60,000 nt of DNA from Zygnema cylindricum (Eukaryota > Streptophyta > Zygnematophyceae > Zygnematales > Zygnemataceae). Positions 10,561-20,382 of the stretch are shown here, one piece after another. The first letter of the stretch is position 1. The number at the start of each line of letters is the position of its first letter. The position numbers and the translations under genes are program-made. The stretch lies in contig JBBHKE010001556.1 of the NCBI GenBank assembly GCA_037447655.1, forward strand, positions 188,001 through 248,000. Direction: 5' to 3'. The notes under the pieces are model-generated. The model made no database searches. It was given only the letters and a program-made list of their open reading frames with translations, and was not told the DNA's origin.

Positions 10561-11348
10561 TGTAGAACAAATCAAGAGAGGAAGCTTCCACAAATACCGA
10601 TGGCAAAACATCAACTTTGACAGAAAATAACTTTCAACACATGAATATAATAGTCCTAAAAAACTACCACATTGTAGATATCATACAAAGGAACATACAC
10701 ATAAATTTTCACTTAATTCTGCTCACAAATTTGTGAGATATTTAAAGGTGAATTTTCATAAAACTGAATGTACAGTTTTTCATATCATTTGTTCCTAATG
10801 AATCAAATTTACTAAGTCCTACTTTTTATACACTGATACTACACTAAGCTGTATAGAGGCATTCCAGCCGTACATCGCACATTCTAACAAAACAAATACT
10901 GTGAGTATACCTGTATACTGGAAGTATGCCATAAATCACATTCTCAACACTAAACAACTAATTCACTATAGACAAAATTTTGTTCTACCAAATATTTACA
11001 CCGAAAATCCGACAAAGTAAAGTGATAGTGATCTAGTCATGCCTCGTCAGTATTTGTTGGCGGCGGCTGTCAGCCGTCGGATTAGAGGATTTGGCACCAT
11101 AGATGTGACTTCACGAAGTACCGATGTCCTGCCCAATTTCCGTACGTCCACGTAGGACATACTCACGCGTTTCTCTCAAGTGACGACGCGTGTCGCAAGT
11201 GTGAATGAACCGTGAACTCCCAACTTCACTATCACACTAATTTTGGTAAGTACTGAACGGAACTCAACCAAAAATAACTTAAGTCCTTAACTGCTCTCTC
11301 TCCCTCACAACTGAGGCATAGAGAGGACTAAAGCTTTCAAAAACAACA
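10502..11348 (-). repeat. B 5' LTR
   Basis: 847 bp; on minus it starts TGTTGTTTTTGAAAGC and ends CCCCAAAACAACA. The boundary at 10502 is fixed because the homology with the left LTR stops exactly there. The adjoining PBS position reads GGTCACGGGCCCGCC, a two-base-decayed form of GGTTATGGGCCC. The LTR carries the first 20 gag codons. Confidence 0.85.
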
Positions 11349-12012
11349 TTAAGAATGAAGCACTTACTGCTAAAAACTTTAAAATGACTGAGTTGAGGAT
11401 TCCTAATTTTCCATAACTCAAATGGTGTAGTGCTAACTGATCTTGATGCAATCCTATTCTTTATATAAACTGCACAGTTAAGGGCCTCAACCTAGAATGT
11501 CAAATCTACATTTTTGTCTACAAGCATGGATCTAGCACTCTTTGTAACTGTTCTATTTAACCAATCTGAAACACCATTCTTTTGGGGTGTATATGGAACC
11601 GTGAGCTGTTGATTAATACACTCATCCAAAAGAAACTTTTCAAATCCATTGGACCTATACTTCTCTCGGTTGTCCGATCTCAATTCCAAAATCGGAACTC
11701 CATGTAATTTTTTTGCCCAAGCTTTGTACTGTTTGAAGTGTTCTAACACTTCACTCTTCTCTTTCATAAAATAAACTTTGTAAATCTGGAAAAATTGTCA
11801 GTAAATGTGACCATAAAGGGAACTCCTCCTGTAGAAGGAACTTGAGCCGACCCTAAAACATCAGAGTGTATGAGTTGAAGTACTCTTTCTGAACGATGTT
11901 CCGATTCCTGAAGAAACGCTAATGTATGAATTTTACCCAATGAGCATCCATCACAAGTCTTAACGGGTTGATCTGTGAGAAAAACACCTTCTACTTTGCC
12001 AACATTTACCAT
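11349..12012 (-). pseudogene. C1 integrase core, broken
   Basis: 12012-11764 encodes CDGCSLGKIHTLAF (zinc C-X2-C present), LIHSDVLGSAQVPS with the first catalytic Asp, and FTDNFSRFTKFIL. After a stop/frameshift, 11767-11492 encodes LRSDNREKYRS (second Asp present, GG lost), QLTVPYTPQKNGVSDWLNRT where the catalytic Glu of NGVAER is replaced by Asp-Trp, and ARSMLVDKNVD. Further left the coding resumes as IKNRIASRSVSTTPFELWK and ends SKCFIL at the B insertion point. It continues at 5594. Confidence 0.82.
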
Positions 12013-12018
12013 TTTCCT

Positions 12019-12729
12019 CTAATTATCATAGTTTACATGTCCTAGTCTTCTATGCCATAACTTATTTTCAGACAAAACACAAGAGTAGAGAACATCATTT
12101 TCCTTAGTATTAGCCATATCCATGCGGTACATTTTGCGTCCATCCCTGGTTCCTGTGAGTGCTACCTTACCTACTTTGCTAACAACTTGCCTACCCCCTT
12201 TAAGGGTGACCTCAAATCCTTTGCTTTCAACCAGTGATGTAGAAAAAAGGTTCTTTTTGAAGTCCGGGACATATAGAACATTGTGAAGTGTTCTTTCAAC
12301 CGACTTCCCTCCCATATCTACCAGCAGAGAAACATCACCCTGAGCAGTAGTTTGAACACTTATGCCACATGCATAGTAAATATTCCTTGCTGGTGTAGCC
12401 TTGAGATTAGTAAAGATCGATTTGTTCCAGCACATAAGGGCTGATGCTCCCGTGTCCATGATCCATGTGGCGTCCTTTGACTCCTTCATTGATGCCGCCA
12501 TAGCAAATAGTTCTGATTCATTCTGCTCGTTGAAGCTCAATAATTGATCCTCCTCGGTAGCAGATGACGAAAACATAGAATTTGTTTGAACTTGCTCTCC
12601 AGGGAAGCCCTGAATAAATGGACTCTGCTGCCAACCCGGCCTATATAGACCTGTTTCATTTGACTTTTTCAATTTAGGACAGTATCTATGGCCATGACCA
12701 CGTTCCGAACAATAAAAACAGACGGTCAA
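12019..12729 (-). pseudogene. C1 zinc knuckle, protease and pre-integrase segment
   Basis: 236-codon open stretch: CCHC knuckle CFYCSERGHGHRYC at its start, then the aspartic protease site ATWIMDTGASALMCW with an intact DTGAS, NVLYVPDFKKNLFSTSLVES, and the pre-integrase motif LWHRRLGHVNYDN. This is the best preserved part of C1, with canonical active-site residues. Stops separate it from gag (12730-12940, where Gln/Asn-rich decayed codons remain) and a TAG at its end separates it from the integrase. Confidence 0.85.
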
Positions 12730-12941
12730 AGACTGTCTAATTTGTCCTTGATTAAACTGTTTAAACTAACCCTGATTCTGGTTAAGCTGATTCGTGGGTT
12801 GATTAAACTAATTTCTTGACTAGTTAAACTGACCTTTCCTCTCAATATTTGTGTTTAAAGCCTCGACTTGCTTTTTTCTCTATTAAGAACCTTCGACGTA
12901 GACTCTTGTTCCAAAATAATGCTGATAACTAACTGAAGTGT

Positions 12942-13605
12942 TCAGCTAGCTTTATCATGCTTTTTAAATGCAATAGATGCATCTTTCATACTGCTAGGAA
13001 GACCTCTAATGACCAAAGCAACTTGCTGAAATTCACGAAAGGTACCACCAGCACAAGCATGAGCATCAATAAGAGCTCGGAAGTTATCGGTATACTCGAC
13101 CATCGTTTCCCTCGAGTATTTGTAGTCCCAGATCTGTCCTGCCAACAAAAGTTCTTCTTGAACGTTCGCCTTCTCATAAGACTCTTTAAGATATTTCCAA
13201 ATATCAATCGCCTTCTTCATTTTGATTCGTGACACAACCACGTTCTCCGAGAGACATAGTTTCACAGTATTTCGAGCATGTGAATTCTTTTCTTAAAGAG
13301 ATTTCCAAATATCAATCACCTTCTTCATTTTGATTCGTGACATAACCACGTTCTCCGAGAGAAATAGTTTGAGAGTATTTCGAGCATGTGAATTCTTTTT
13401 TGCCCAAGTTGGATCATATTCATAAAGTGATCCATCTAGAATCTCCATTAAACCTGCAGTTTCAAAGTACGACTCAACCATATCCGCCCAGTAAACATAT
13501 TTTTGCCCATTAAAGATAGGGATTCTTGAAAACAGGCCCATAACCTGTTGTTCTATGACTACTGTTACAGGTGGAGCTGCAGCAGTAGTTGTCAAAGTAG
13601 ACATG
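12942..13605 (-). pseudogene. C1 gag, with in-frame 36-codon internal duplication and stop
   Basis: Starts at about 13605 (MSTLTTTAAAPPVTVVIEQQ: 20 LTR-encoded codons) and continues VMGLFSRIPIFNGQKYVYWA across the PBS. A segment of 108 bp (36 codons; NSHARNT to KKxIDIWK) is duplicated in tandem at about 13194-13301 and 13302-13409, with a TAA at the junction. It continues ESYEKANVQEELLLAGQIWD, VEYTDNFRALIDAHACAGGT, VIRGLPSSMKDASIAFKKH. The same duplication is present in the second copy near 35950-36155, so it predates the segmental duplication. Confidence 0.85.
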
Positions 13606-13964
13606 TTTTTCAACATTAGCTAACAAGAATCCTACAAAACAACACTTTTTTGAACACTAAATAATCACACTCACAACTCCAATTATAACCAAAATCAGCA
13701 TACAATTAGGTCACCATGCACACTTTCAATTCCCAATATTGCAGCATAAACGGTCTAGTAAACCATAAGATATGAAAGCTGGAAGTTTCCCAAAAACTGC
13801 CTCTAAGTTTCCATATTCTCAAAACTGGATGATTACATTTTTTCTAAGTCCTAAACTTTATACACTGAGAGTATGTGTGATCTAAGTAACTAATCAACAA
13901 CCAACGCTTGGCGCTATCGTATTGCACTACAAAATGATAAGGTACCGGAATTGTACGTCATTGT
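13546..13964 (-). repeat. C1 5' LTR, gag-proximal part
   Basis: 419 bp from the PBS-side end (...GAACAACA then GGTTATGGGCC at 13535-13545) to the D insertion. The rest of this LTR is at 20383-20949 beyond D. Its counterpart in copy 2 (36299-36717) is also 419 bp. Confidence 0.82.
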
Positions 13965-14997
13965 TGTAGAAATTAAAGGTTATTTTAGTATTTTCTAGGT
14001 TTTGTAAAATACAGAAAATAAGCAGAGGCAGTCTGCCTCTAACTCCTCTCTCCAGCTCCCACACTTGTCGCAGTCACTGAAAGTTGGAAGGGGAGATAGA
14101 GCCATGGCCGCCTATGCTATCTCGACGGGGATATATATTAGGTTAGTAGATTTTACCAAATAGATTTGACGGGCCCAAGATTTGAACCGGGTACCTACCG
14201 TCCGTCAAAGTAGCTAGTTGTCGGTAGCCTTAGCCAACTAGTCTAAACCAGAGATGTATGATATAGCGTATGATAGATATTTAAATGTTTACACATCGGC
14301 TATCTTCATTCAACGGGATATTTAGACATAGATACAATATGTAATGTACGGCGTACGCCACATCCGAAACGGATACCGCGCATTTTGTTTCAAAGGCAAA
14401 CAAATATTGCGCAAGTATTTATGACGGCCACGATTGTAATCCGGCTTGATCGGACGGCCACGAAGCATGCCGAGATCACGCAATAGGTTTTTAGCGGTTT
14501 GCGGTCGACATCACATCAATCGCCAAGTGGCACAATCACATTGGATTACGGCATCTCCAGGGATTCCAGGAACGAATCCAAAAATGACATGTGTCGACTT
14601 TTGGCCATGTCGTACAATGGCCGTACATAAAGTACAACGGCACGTGTACCTTTATGTACGATACACTATTATGATTGGTGCCGTACTTCAGAAGATAGAG
14701 TTTTAGAGAGAGATAGGACTTAGAAAAATTTGATAGACTGGACCTTCTCTCCCAGAGAGCTGCTTTACAAAAAGGTCAACTTTGACCCTTCATAACTTCC
14801 TGCTTAGGGGAGCAAATTTAGAGATTATTTTTGCCATCGACTCAGGAGAGTCTTGCCTTTACAAGGGTAAAGGTCGTCAGTGTTTTTGTCTGCCAAGGTG
14901 GAAGTTATTCTTGCTGAAACACAAAGGGGTCAGGGTTATCCTAGAGGCTTCGTGTGAGCTGCCTACTCTGAGGTCCTATGGAGGTCTCAGAGTTGCA
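13965..14997 (+). repeat. D 5' LTR
   Basis: 1033 bp, TGTAGAAATTAAAG...GTCTCAGAGTTGCA. Contains inverted repeat AGAGGCAG-T-CTGCCTCT at 14024-14040, the box CCCACACTTGTCGCAGTCAC near 14058 shared with the other LTRs, and the tRNA-like module on minus at 14166-14248. Tens of differences from the 3' LTR make it clearly older than TG2. Confidence 0.9.
14166..14248 (-). other. tRNA-like module in D 5' LTR, antisense
   Basis: Minus strand: D-arm-like TTGGCTAAGGC, stem CTACCG...CGGTAG, then T-arm-like CCGG-TTCAAAT-CTTGG; TTCAAAT is a canonical tRNA T-loop and GGTTCAAATCT fits the Pol III B box at 10 of 11 positions. Flanked by the inverted repeat TTTGACGG/CCGTCAAA on the plus strand. About 36 nt lie between the D-arm-like and T-arm-like parts, as in class II (Leu/Ser) tRNAs. 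The 3' LTR copy is at about 19546-19630. Confidence 0.55.
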
Positions 14998-15012
14998 TGT
15001 TATGGGCCCACC
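14998..15012 (+). other. D primer-binding site, half-tRNA(iMet) type
   Basis: TGTTATGGGCCCACC directly after the LTR. From the second base it is complementary to the anticodon arm of plant-type initiator tRNA-Met. The gag ATG at 15002 lies inside it. Confidence 0.75.
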
Positions 15013-15925
15013 ATCTAGGGTGCCCAAATTCAATGGAGCTGGCTTCATATACCGGGAAAGTATGATGACAGGAGCTCTATGTGAGAAATGGTTTTGGGGA
15101 ATAGTGAGTGGATGGGTGAGGCGCCCATCCAGTCTTGGGATACCTCCAAGGTTTACAAGAGGCGGATTCACTAGAGATGCAAATCCATCTTCAACGGAGG
15201 AGACAAAGGAAGGAGAGGTGGTGGACAAAGGAAAGGAGAAGGAGACAGTCACACCAATAGCAACCGGTTCGGCATTTAAGTCACCTATTCCGAGAAACGA
15301 GGAGAATGATATCGATACCTGGGACTACAACTATATGGCGGCTAAGCACTTCATCGTCTGCCATCTTACTCAAGGGCTTGCATCTCCCCGTTTGCAAGTA
15401 GAGAGGGCATCCGATCTTTGGGTAGCTCTCATAGAGATGTACCGAAGTGGTACGATTTAGCAACAACAATTGGCTGATCAGAAAATTAAGGAGTATGTAT
15501 ACAAAGGGGGGAAGATGTTGGATTTTTGCAATGAGCTTGCCACACTTTACATGGAACTAGAGAGTGCTGCAAAAATATTTAGTGAAAAGGAAAAGGTTAA
15601 CTGTTTACTGATGAAGTTACCCGATGAGTTCGAGAATATAGTCAACCGTGTGCAGGACTTAGCGAACTCAAGGTGGATTTGGAATTCAGTGGTAGGGATG
15701 ATTCTCGTTCGGGAGAATACAATTAATATCCGAAGGGGAGGAAAGAGTGGGCAAGCTTTGGCAGCAGGGACCAATTGGAGAAACAATGATTCCATAAAAC
15801 AGGCTGGAAAGTATCGAGGGGAGGGGCAGAAAAATCAGACCGAGGAGTTCAAACCAATGACTCCCAAGGGTTTGTGCCATTTTTGTAAGAAACCAGGTCA
15901 CTATATGGCTGAGTGCACTAAGTAA
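15002..15925 (+). pseudogene. D gag with in-frame TAG
   Basis: MGPPSRVPKFNGAGFIY at the start; an upstream in-frame Met at 14978 lies in the LTR. A TAG at 15458 interrupts SGTI*QQQLADQKIKEYVYKG; TG2 has Gln there (ETIQRQQL), so it is probably a CAG to TAG change. Capsid-like region KLPDEFENIVNRVQDL, MILVRENTINIRRGGKSG, then a CCHC knuckle CHFCKKPGHYMAEC ending at 15920 and a stop at 15923. The structural protein binds element RNA. Downstream pol is in a different frame, consistent with either decay or a lost shift site. Confidence 0.86.
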
Positions 15926-15986
15926 CCGAGCTGCGGTTAAGAAGGGGCAGAACGATAGACCCCCGAGAGGAAATAAAAAAGCCCTT

Positions 15987-16604
15987 GTGACACAGATACA
16001 TGAGGCGGAATCCTTGGACGAGGACGATGAATTCCTATTGGATGAGGAGTTGGAAGCGAAAAACGAGGTCGAAATTCCACGAAAGCATAAATGTGCTTTC
16101 GGTAAATTGAAAGGTGAAGCAGGCTGGATTGTAGATTCAGTTGCATCCATGCACATGTGTAAAGATAAACACCTGTTCACTAAGATAAGAAAGATTCCCA
16201 CCGTAGAGATAGAGTACGGGGATGGGAGGATAGTCACCACTACTCTTGTAGGATCGGTAGATGTAAAAGTGTTAGTAGAAGGAAAGACATCTATAGTTAC
16301 ATTCTCCGATGTATTGTTTATTCCGGAGCTGAACAAAAACCACATCTCTACGTCTACATTAGATGATAAGGGTTTTGATACTAACACTAAGAAAGGAGTC
16401 TTTACTGCTAGTTTTGAGGAGGAAGTTTATTTCACTGCTGAAAAAGGTAGCCAAGGGATGTTTAGGCTAATTTTAAGCAATGAAAAGAAGAAACTTTATT
16501 ATGTTGGTGTTCATGATATAATGTTGTGGCATAAGAGGCTTGGGCATGTGAATCAAGATAAGTTAAGAGAGATGAAAAAGATGGGAGTAGTGGAAGGGAT
16601 TTAG
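15987..16604 (+). pseudogene. D protease and GAG-pre-integrase segment, active site changed
   Basis: 206-codon stretch: acidic lead, KCAFGKLKGEAG, then the aspartic protease site WIVDSVASMHMC, where the glycine of D-S-G-A-S is Val, expected to abolish the catalytic turn. Next DVLFIPELNKNHISTSTLDD, a typical flap-to-C-terminal region, and LWHKRLGHVNQDKLREMKKM, the His pair of the integrase zinc domain. A TAG ends it at 16602. The N-terminal acidic stretch matches the post-zinc-knuckle region of TG2. Confidence 0.85.
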
Positions 16605-17461
16605 TTCGGTGAAAGTGAGAATCTAAGTGATTGTAGTGGATGTGCTCAAGGTAAAGCGCACACGTTACGTTTCCCAAAAACTGCCACCTTTAAGGGAGAA
16701 ATTATTCTAGATTTAGTACACACAAATATTTGGGGGTCGGCCAGAGTGCCATCGCCCGGGGGGAAGAGATTTATGATGACTATCACCGATGATTGGTCTC
16801 GGTATTCCAGGAGGTATTTTTTGAAAAATAAGTCAGAGGCTCAGGAATGTTTTAAACAATATAAAGAATGGAGTGAAAAACTCCATGAAACCTCAATCAA
16901 GAGAGCAAGGAGTGACAATGGTGGAGAGTATACCTCTAACCAGTTTGAGGATTTTCTGAGAGAAGATGGAGTGCAACACCAAAAGACAGTTCCTGAAAAT
17001 CGTGAGCAGAGCGCTGTAGCTGAAAGAATAAATAGAACACTGAGTGATAGTGCTAGGAGTATGCTGTCAGACAAGAAGATAGGAATGAAGTTTTGGACGA
17101 AGTAATGAACTGTGCAAATTATCTCAAAAATAGAGTTGTTACTTCAGCAGTTAAAGGCCAAACACCCTATGAGAGATGGACAGGCCGAAAACCAGATTTT
17201 TCACACTTAAAGGTTTTCGGTAGTCAAGTGTTCAGTTTAGACACAGATCGGTCAAACTGGAAGTTAGATCCAAAAGGAAAACCAAGATATCAACTAGGAT
17301 ATGATGAAGATGTAAAAGGATACAGACTCTATGATCTCAAAAGAGAGGATATTATCCTAGTGAAGCATCTAGTGGTTATGGATGAAGGAAAATCTATAGA
17401 TCCCTTTAAGCATACAAAGACAGTCAAAATCAGATTTGAGTCAAAAAATTCTGATGACTAA
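16605..17461 (+). pseudogene. D integrase, first catalytic Asp to Asn, frameshifted
   Basis: Continues CSGCAQGKAHTLRF (zinc C-X2-C). The first catalytic position reads DLVHTNIWGSA, with Asn for the usual Asp. The second, RSDNGGEYTS, is intact and the Glu in SAVAERINRT follows with 35 residues between, so the spacing is DD35E. After KFWTK a one-base shift moves the frame (17093-17461), which carries CANYLKNRVVTSAVKGQTPY, WTGRKPDFSHLKVFGSQVF, then the C-terminal LGYDEDVKGYRLYDLKREDI. Without the first Asp strand transfer is not expected. Confidence 0.86.
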
Positions 17462-18970
17462 GCTTCCTAACTATCCAGGATTTCAAGAAGATGATGACCT
17501 TGCAGGTACGGATCAGATCGAGAAGGACCCAAATGTGGAACCCGTAGTATTAACTCCAACCAAAGTGGAAGACGTGGTGGAAATCGACCCGGAATCAAGG
17601 GATAGGGGAAAAGTAGAAACTGTTCGGAAGAATCCAAGAGAGCCATCTATTCCGACAACCGAGTTTGATGGGGGAAGAAGAAGCAGCAAAAGACTACAAG
17701 AGAGACAAGTTAACAATAAGGTAACCAAACTGTCTCACCCCGATGAACCTCAAACTTATAATGAGGCAATGACTTGTCCTGCAAGAAACCGGTGGAAGAC
17801 AGCCATCAATGAAGAGATGGCCTCATTTATGGCGGCCGATACATGGGAATTGGTGGATTGTCCTCCTGACAGAAAGCCAATTGGGTGTAAGTGGGTATTT
17901 AAGCTGAAAATCAACCCAGATAACACCATTGAGCGCTACAAGGCTCGGTTAGTGGCGAAGGGATTTACCTAGAAAGAGGGAATTGACTATGAGGAGACTT
18001 TTGCTCCGGTCGCTATGTTTCCTTCGGTTCAGATACTTCTCAGTAGGGCGGCAGCAGAGACATGGAAGTGCATCAGATGGACATCAAGACGGCCTTCCTA
18101 CATGGAGAGTTGAAAGAGGAAATTTTTATGCGACATCCCGAAGGATTTGTGGAGCAAGGGGAGGAAAGCAAGGTATGCCGATTGATCAAATCTTTGTATG
18201 GGCTGAAACATGCGCCTCGGCAATGGAACAAGAAACTCGATGAGTTTTTTACAGGTTTGGGATATATTCGGATCAGCTTAGATCACTCAATTTATTTGTT
18301 TGAAGATGAGGAAGGAATTATTTTCATTGCAATTTATGTTGATGATTTGCTTGTTTTAAGTAAATCTATGGATAAAAAAAATAAGTTGAAGAATGATTTA
18401 AAAGGAAGGTTTGAGATGAAGGATATGGGAGAAGCAAGGTATATTTTGGGAATTCAGGTAGAGAGAGATAGAGATAGAAAGATAATAAGATTAACTCAAA
18501 AAGAGGCCATTGGAAACATGTTAGAAAAATTCCAAATGGACAAGGCTAATAGTTGTACCACTCCTATGGAATTAAAGAAGGGAAGTGAGGGGAATGATGA
18601 AGAGGGAGTTATAAGCTTAGACGATGAGGTAGGCCCGGAAGAGAAAAGATTTATACAGACCATCCCTAATAGAGAAGTAGTGGGCAGCCTAATAAATTTC
18701 ATGAATTGTACCCGTCCGGACATAGCCGCAGGTCTAGGAGCACTAAGTAGGAGTCTGAATGCTCCCACTAAGAAAGATTGGGAGGCAGCTAAGAGAGTCC
18801 TTAGATATCTCATAGGAACTAGGGATCTATGGTTGCATTTGGGTGGGAACAATACTGACATCACCACTTGGAGTGATGCCAGCTATGGGGATGCTCTTAT
18901 GAGGAGATGCACATCTGGATATGTATTGTATGTGGGTGATGGGGCTTGCTGCTGGAGCAGCAAGCAGTAA
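17436..18970 (+). pseudogene. D linker, reverse transcriptase and RNase H start
   Basis: 17436-17972: acidic linker, then NEAMTCPARNRWKTAINEEM, WELVDCPPDRKPIGCKWVFK, KARLVAKGFT and TAG where Gln is usual (FTQKEG). A frameshift follows near 18055. 18062-18970: MDIKTAFLHGELKEEIFMRH, YGLKHAPRQWNKKLDEF, the catalytic AIYVDDLLVLSKSM, YILGIQVERDRDRK, NCTRPDIAAGLGAL, then RNase H TTWSDASYGDALMRRCTSGY with the first Asp, ending CCWSSKQ* at 18968. The polymerase core itself from 18062 on is open, so the domain decayed only by a few point changes. Confidence 0.87.
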
Positions 18971-18991
18971 AAGGTCATTGCTCAGTCCACC

Positions 18992-19330
18992 ATGGAGGCT
19001 GAGTACATGGCTTCTTGCTCTGTTGTAAAAGAATTAATGTGGGTCAAGTCTTTGCTTGGTGAGCTTGGTCATCTTAAGGGTGGTGTCCAAAAAGTGTTTT
19101 GTGATAATCAGGCTGCCATTGCTATTTCTGCCAATCCTAAACATCACTTTAAAGTCAAACACATGGATATCAGACTTAGCGTTGTTACGGAGAAAGTAGA
19201 AAACAAGATAATCAGTTTGGAGTATAAACTAGATAGTGAAATGGTAGCATATATGATGACCAAACTTGTTCCTTCCCCTAAATTAATTTTCTGCCGAGAG
19301 AAGTGTGGTCTTAAAATAAAGAGTGACTAG
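18992..19330 (+). pseudogene. D RNase H C-terminal part
   Basis: Same frame as the preceding piece after the TAA at 18968. MEAEYMASCSVVKELMWVKS contains the second acidic residue and FCDNQAAIAISANPKHHFKV the third. The end, CREKCGLKIKSD, precedes the PPT AAAATAAGGGGAG at 19331-19343. The active-site residues look intact here; only the upstream stop disables the domain. Confidence 0.85.
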
Positions 19331-19343
19331 AAAATAAGGGGAG

Positions 19344-20377
19344 TGTAGAAATTAAAGGTTATTTTAGTATTTTTTAGGTTTTGTAAAATGCAGAAAAGAA
19401 GCAGAGGCAGTCTGCCTCTTACTCCTCTCTCCTGCTCCCACACTTGTCGCAGTCACTGAAAGTTGGAGAGGGAGATAGAGCCATGGCCGCCTATGCTATC
19501 CCGACGGGGATATATATTAGGTTAGTAGATTTTACCAAAATAGATTTGACGGGCCCAAGATTTGAACCGGGTACCTACCGTCCGTCAAAGTAGCTAGTAG
19601 TCGGTAGCCTTAACCAACTAGTCTAAACCAGAGATGTATGATATAGCGTATGATAGATATTTAAATGTTTACACATCGGCTATCTTCATTCAACGGGATA
19701 TTTAGACATAGATACAGTTTGCAATGTACGGCGTACGCCACATCCGAAACGGATACCGCGCATTTTGTTTCAAAGGCAAACAAATATTGCGCAAGTATTT
19801 ATGACGGCCACGATTGTAATCCGGCTTGATCGGACGGCCACGAAGCATGCCGAGATCACGCAATAGGTTTTTAGCGGTTTGCGGTCGACGTCACATCAAT
19901 CGCCACGTGGCACAATCACATTGGATTACGGCATCTCCAGGGATTCCAAGAACGAATCCAAAAATGACATGTGTCGACTTTTGGCCATGTCGTACAATGG
20001 CCGTACATAAAGTACAACGACACGTGTACCTTTATGTAAGATACACTATTATGATTGGTGCCGTAATTCAGAAGATAGAGTTTTAGAGAGAGATAAGACT
20101 TAGAAAAATTTGATAGACTGGACCTTCTCTCCCAGAGAGCTGCTGTACAAAAAGGTGAACTTTGACCCTTCATAACTTACTACTTAGGGGAGCAAATTTA
20201 GAGATTCTTTTTGCTATCGACTCATGAGAGTCTTGCCTTTACAGGGGTAAAGGTGGTCAGAGTTTTTGTCTGCCAAGGTGGAAGTTATTCTTGCTGAAAC
20301 AGAAAGGGGTCAGGGTTATCCTAGAGGCTTCGTGTGAGCTGCCTACTGTGAAGTCCTATGGAGGTCTCAGAGTTGCA
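19344..20377 (+). repeat. D 3' LTR
   Basis: 1034 bp, TGTAGAAATT...AGAGTTGCA, immediately after PPT and followed by TSD ATTGT. Differs from the 5' LTR at many single positions. The short ORFs in it recur in every LTR copy and are not genes. Confidence 0.9.
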
Positions 20378-20382
20378 ATTGT

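Larger units (their letters stand above)
5600..11348 (-). mobile_element. Copia element B, structurally complete, coding-defective
   Basis: 5749 bp, TSD TTAAG at 5595-5599 and 11349-11353, LTRs at 5600-6449 and 10502-11348 with inverted termini TGTTGTTTT/AAAACAACA. Order gag, protease, integrase, RT, RNase H is typical of Ty1/Copia. Stops and frameshifts occur in every domain and three catalytic sites are altered (protease DCG, integrase second Asp to Glu, RNase H MEAEY to MVAGS). It inserted into the integrase end of C1, a relative of the same clade. Confidence 0.9.
13965..20377 (+). mobile_element. Copia element D, structurally complete, coding-defective
   Basis: 6413 bp with LTRs at 13965-14997 and 19344-20377, TSD ATTGT at 13960-13964 and 20378-20382, PBS at 14998, PPT at 19331-19343. 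Encodes gag, protease, integrase, RT and RNase H in Copia order. Broken by an in-frame TAG in gag, frameshifts, a protease DSVAS site and an integrase first-Asp to Asn change. Inserted in the 5' LTR of C1 in the opposite orientation. It is the closest full-length relative of TG1, TG2 and E. Confidence 0.92.

Noticed and set aside
14446-14706. 86-codon ORF repeated at 19826 and 37204
   Set aside because: Lies inside the D LTR and recurs only because the LTR recurs; no coding features.
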